The notes under the pieces are model-generated. The model saw only the letters and a program-made list of their open reading frames with translations, was not told the DNA's origin and searched no databases. This document shows positions 5,266 to 5,448 of a stretch of 5,448 nucleotides of DNA, piece after piece. The position numbers and the translations under genes are program-made. The stretch comes from an uncultured Prevotella sp. GTDB taxonomy: Bacteria; Bacteroidota; Bacteroidia; Bacteroidales; Bacteroidaceae. The stretch is taken from positions 1 to 5,448 of the forward strand of contig CALJCU010000572.1 in assembly GCA_938023885.1 (NCBI GenBank). Reading direction: 5' to 3'. The stretch's first letter is position 1. Each line of letters starts with the position of its first letter.

Positions 5266-5448
5266 CTAACCAATGAGGTGATACATACCACCAGCCAGAA
5301 GCTTTACCAGTCCTTTCATCTCCAAGTCGAAGAGTACGGCGCTCAAACTGCCCATATCCATTCCTGTTTTAATGGCTATGATGTTTACCTGTAGGTCGTT
5401 ATTTTTTTGCAAGATTTCAATAATTGCACGCTCTTCGGGTGATAAGTC
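5266..5448 (-). CDS. dprA: DprA C-terminal domain (partial, gene enters from the right edge)
   Basis: An open minus-strand frame comes in from the window edge and ends at TAG 5266-5268, giving the last 60 residues of a protein. It reads DLSPEERAIIEILQKN, then VNIIAIKTGMDMGSLSAVLFDLEMKGLVKLLAGGMYHLIG. This is the winged-helix (DML1-like) domain found at the C-terminus of many DprA proteins: the SPEE opening, a helix-turn-helix with LSAVLFDLEMKGLV, and a final strand after GGMY. DprA loads RecA onto incoming single-stranded DNA during natural transformation and recombination. The Rossmann-fold core would lie beyond the window, so the full gene cannot be checked. A seven-A tract (5402-5408) is in frame here. 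The gene is short in this window and was found by direct translation. Confidence 0.8.
   Translation of the reverse strand, partial: DLSPEERAIIEILQKNNDLQVNIIAIKTGMDMGSLSAVLFDLEMKGLVKLLAGGMYHLIG

Overview
The window looks like a piece of a Bacteroidota chromosome, most likely Bacteroidales and Prevotella-like. The gene families fit: a duplicated YccF membrane protein, a short anti-sigma-like protein beginning MDYKYINQ, an exported S41 protease and a DprA tail. So do the weak or absent Shine-Dalgarno sequences and several matches to the Bacteroidota -7 promoter motif TAnnTTTG. This is inference from sequence only; the genus is a guess.

Layout from left to right. Positions 1-29 hold the possible first codons of an unidentified minus-strand gene. 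Positions 51-437 (minus) encode a YccF-type inner-membrane protein that appears to start at TTG. Positions ~505-1025 are a compact IS200-like element with a single HUH/Y1 transposase (553-963, minus) and a hairpin at each end; it has no tnpB. Positions ~1042-2619 look like a second, unrelated insertion element of about 1.58 kb. Its DDE-like transposase is readable for 394 codons (1069-2253, minus), but its coiled-coil N-terminus (to 2507) is scattered over several frames with shifts at short A tracts, so it is probably dead. Positions 2620-2777 are non-coding. Positions 2778-3272 (plus) encode a single-pass membrane protein of the kind found beside ECF sigma factors. A strong hairpin terminator (3368-3406) separates it from a convergent S41 carboxy-terminal processing protease (3479-5194, minus). 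This protease has its own promoter in the gap after the truncated dprA (5266-5448, minus).

How the genes relate: the right side (dprA, then the protease) and the left side (yccF) are ordinary chromosomal genes. The middle 2.1 kb is two adjacent mobile elements that sit between yccF and the anti-sigma-like gene. No sigma-factor gene is visible next to that gene, so the insertions may have separated it from its partner or its promoter.

I found no CRISPR array, RNA-guided nuclease, defence cassette, tRNA or rRNA. I do not see a convincing new multi-gene system. The points most worth a second look are the clustered frame breaks in the second transposase, its candidate terminal repeats with no recognised family, and the promoter-like inverted repeat upstream of the anti-sigma-like gene.
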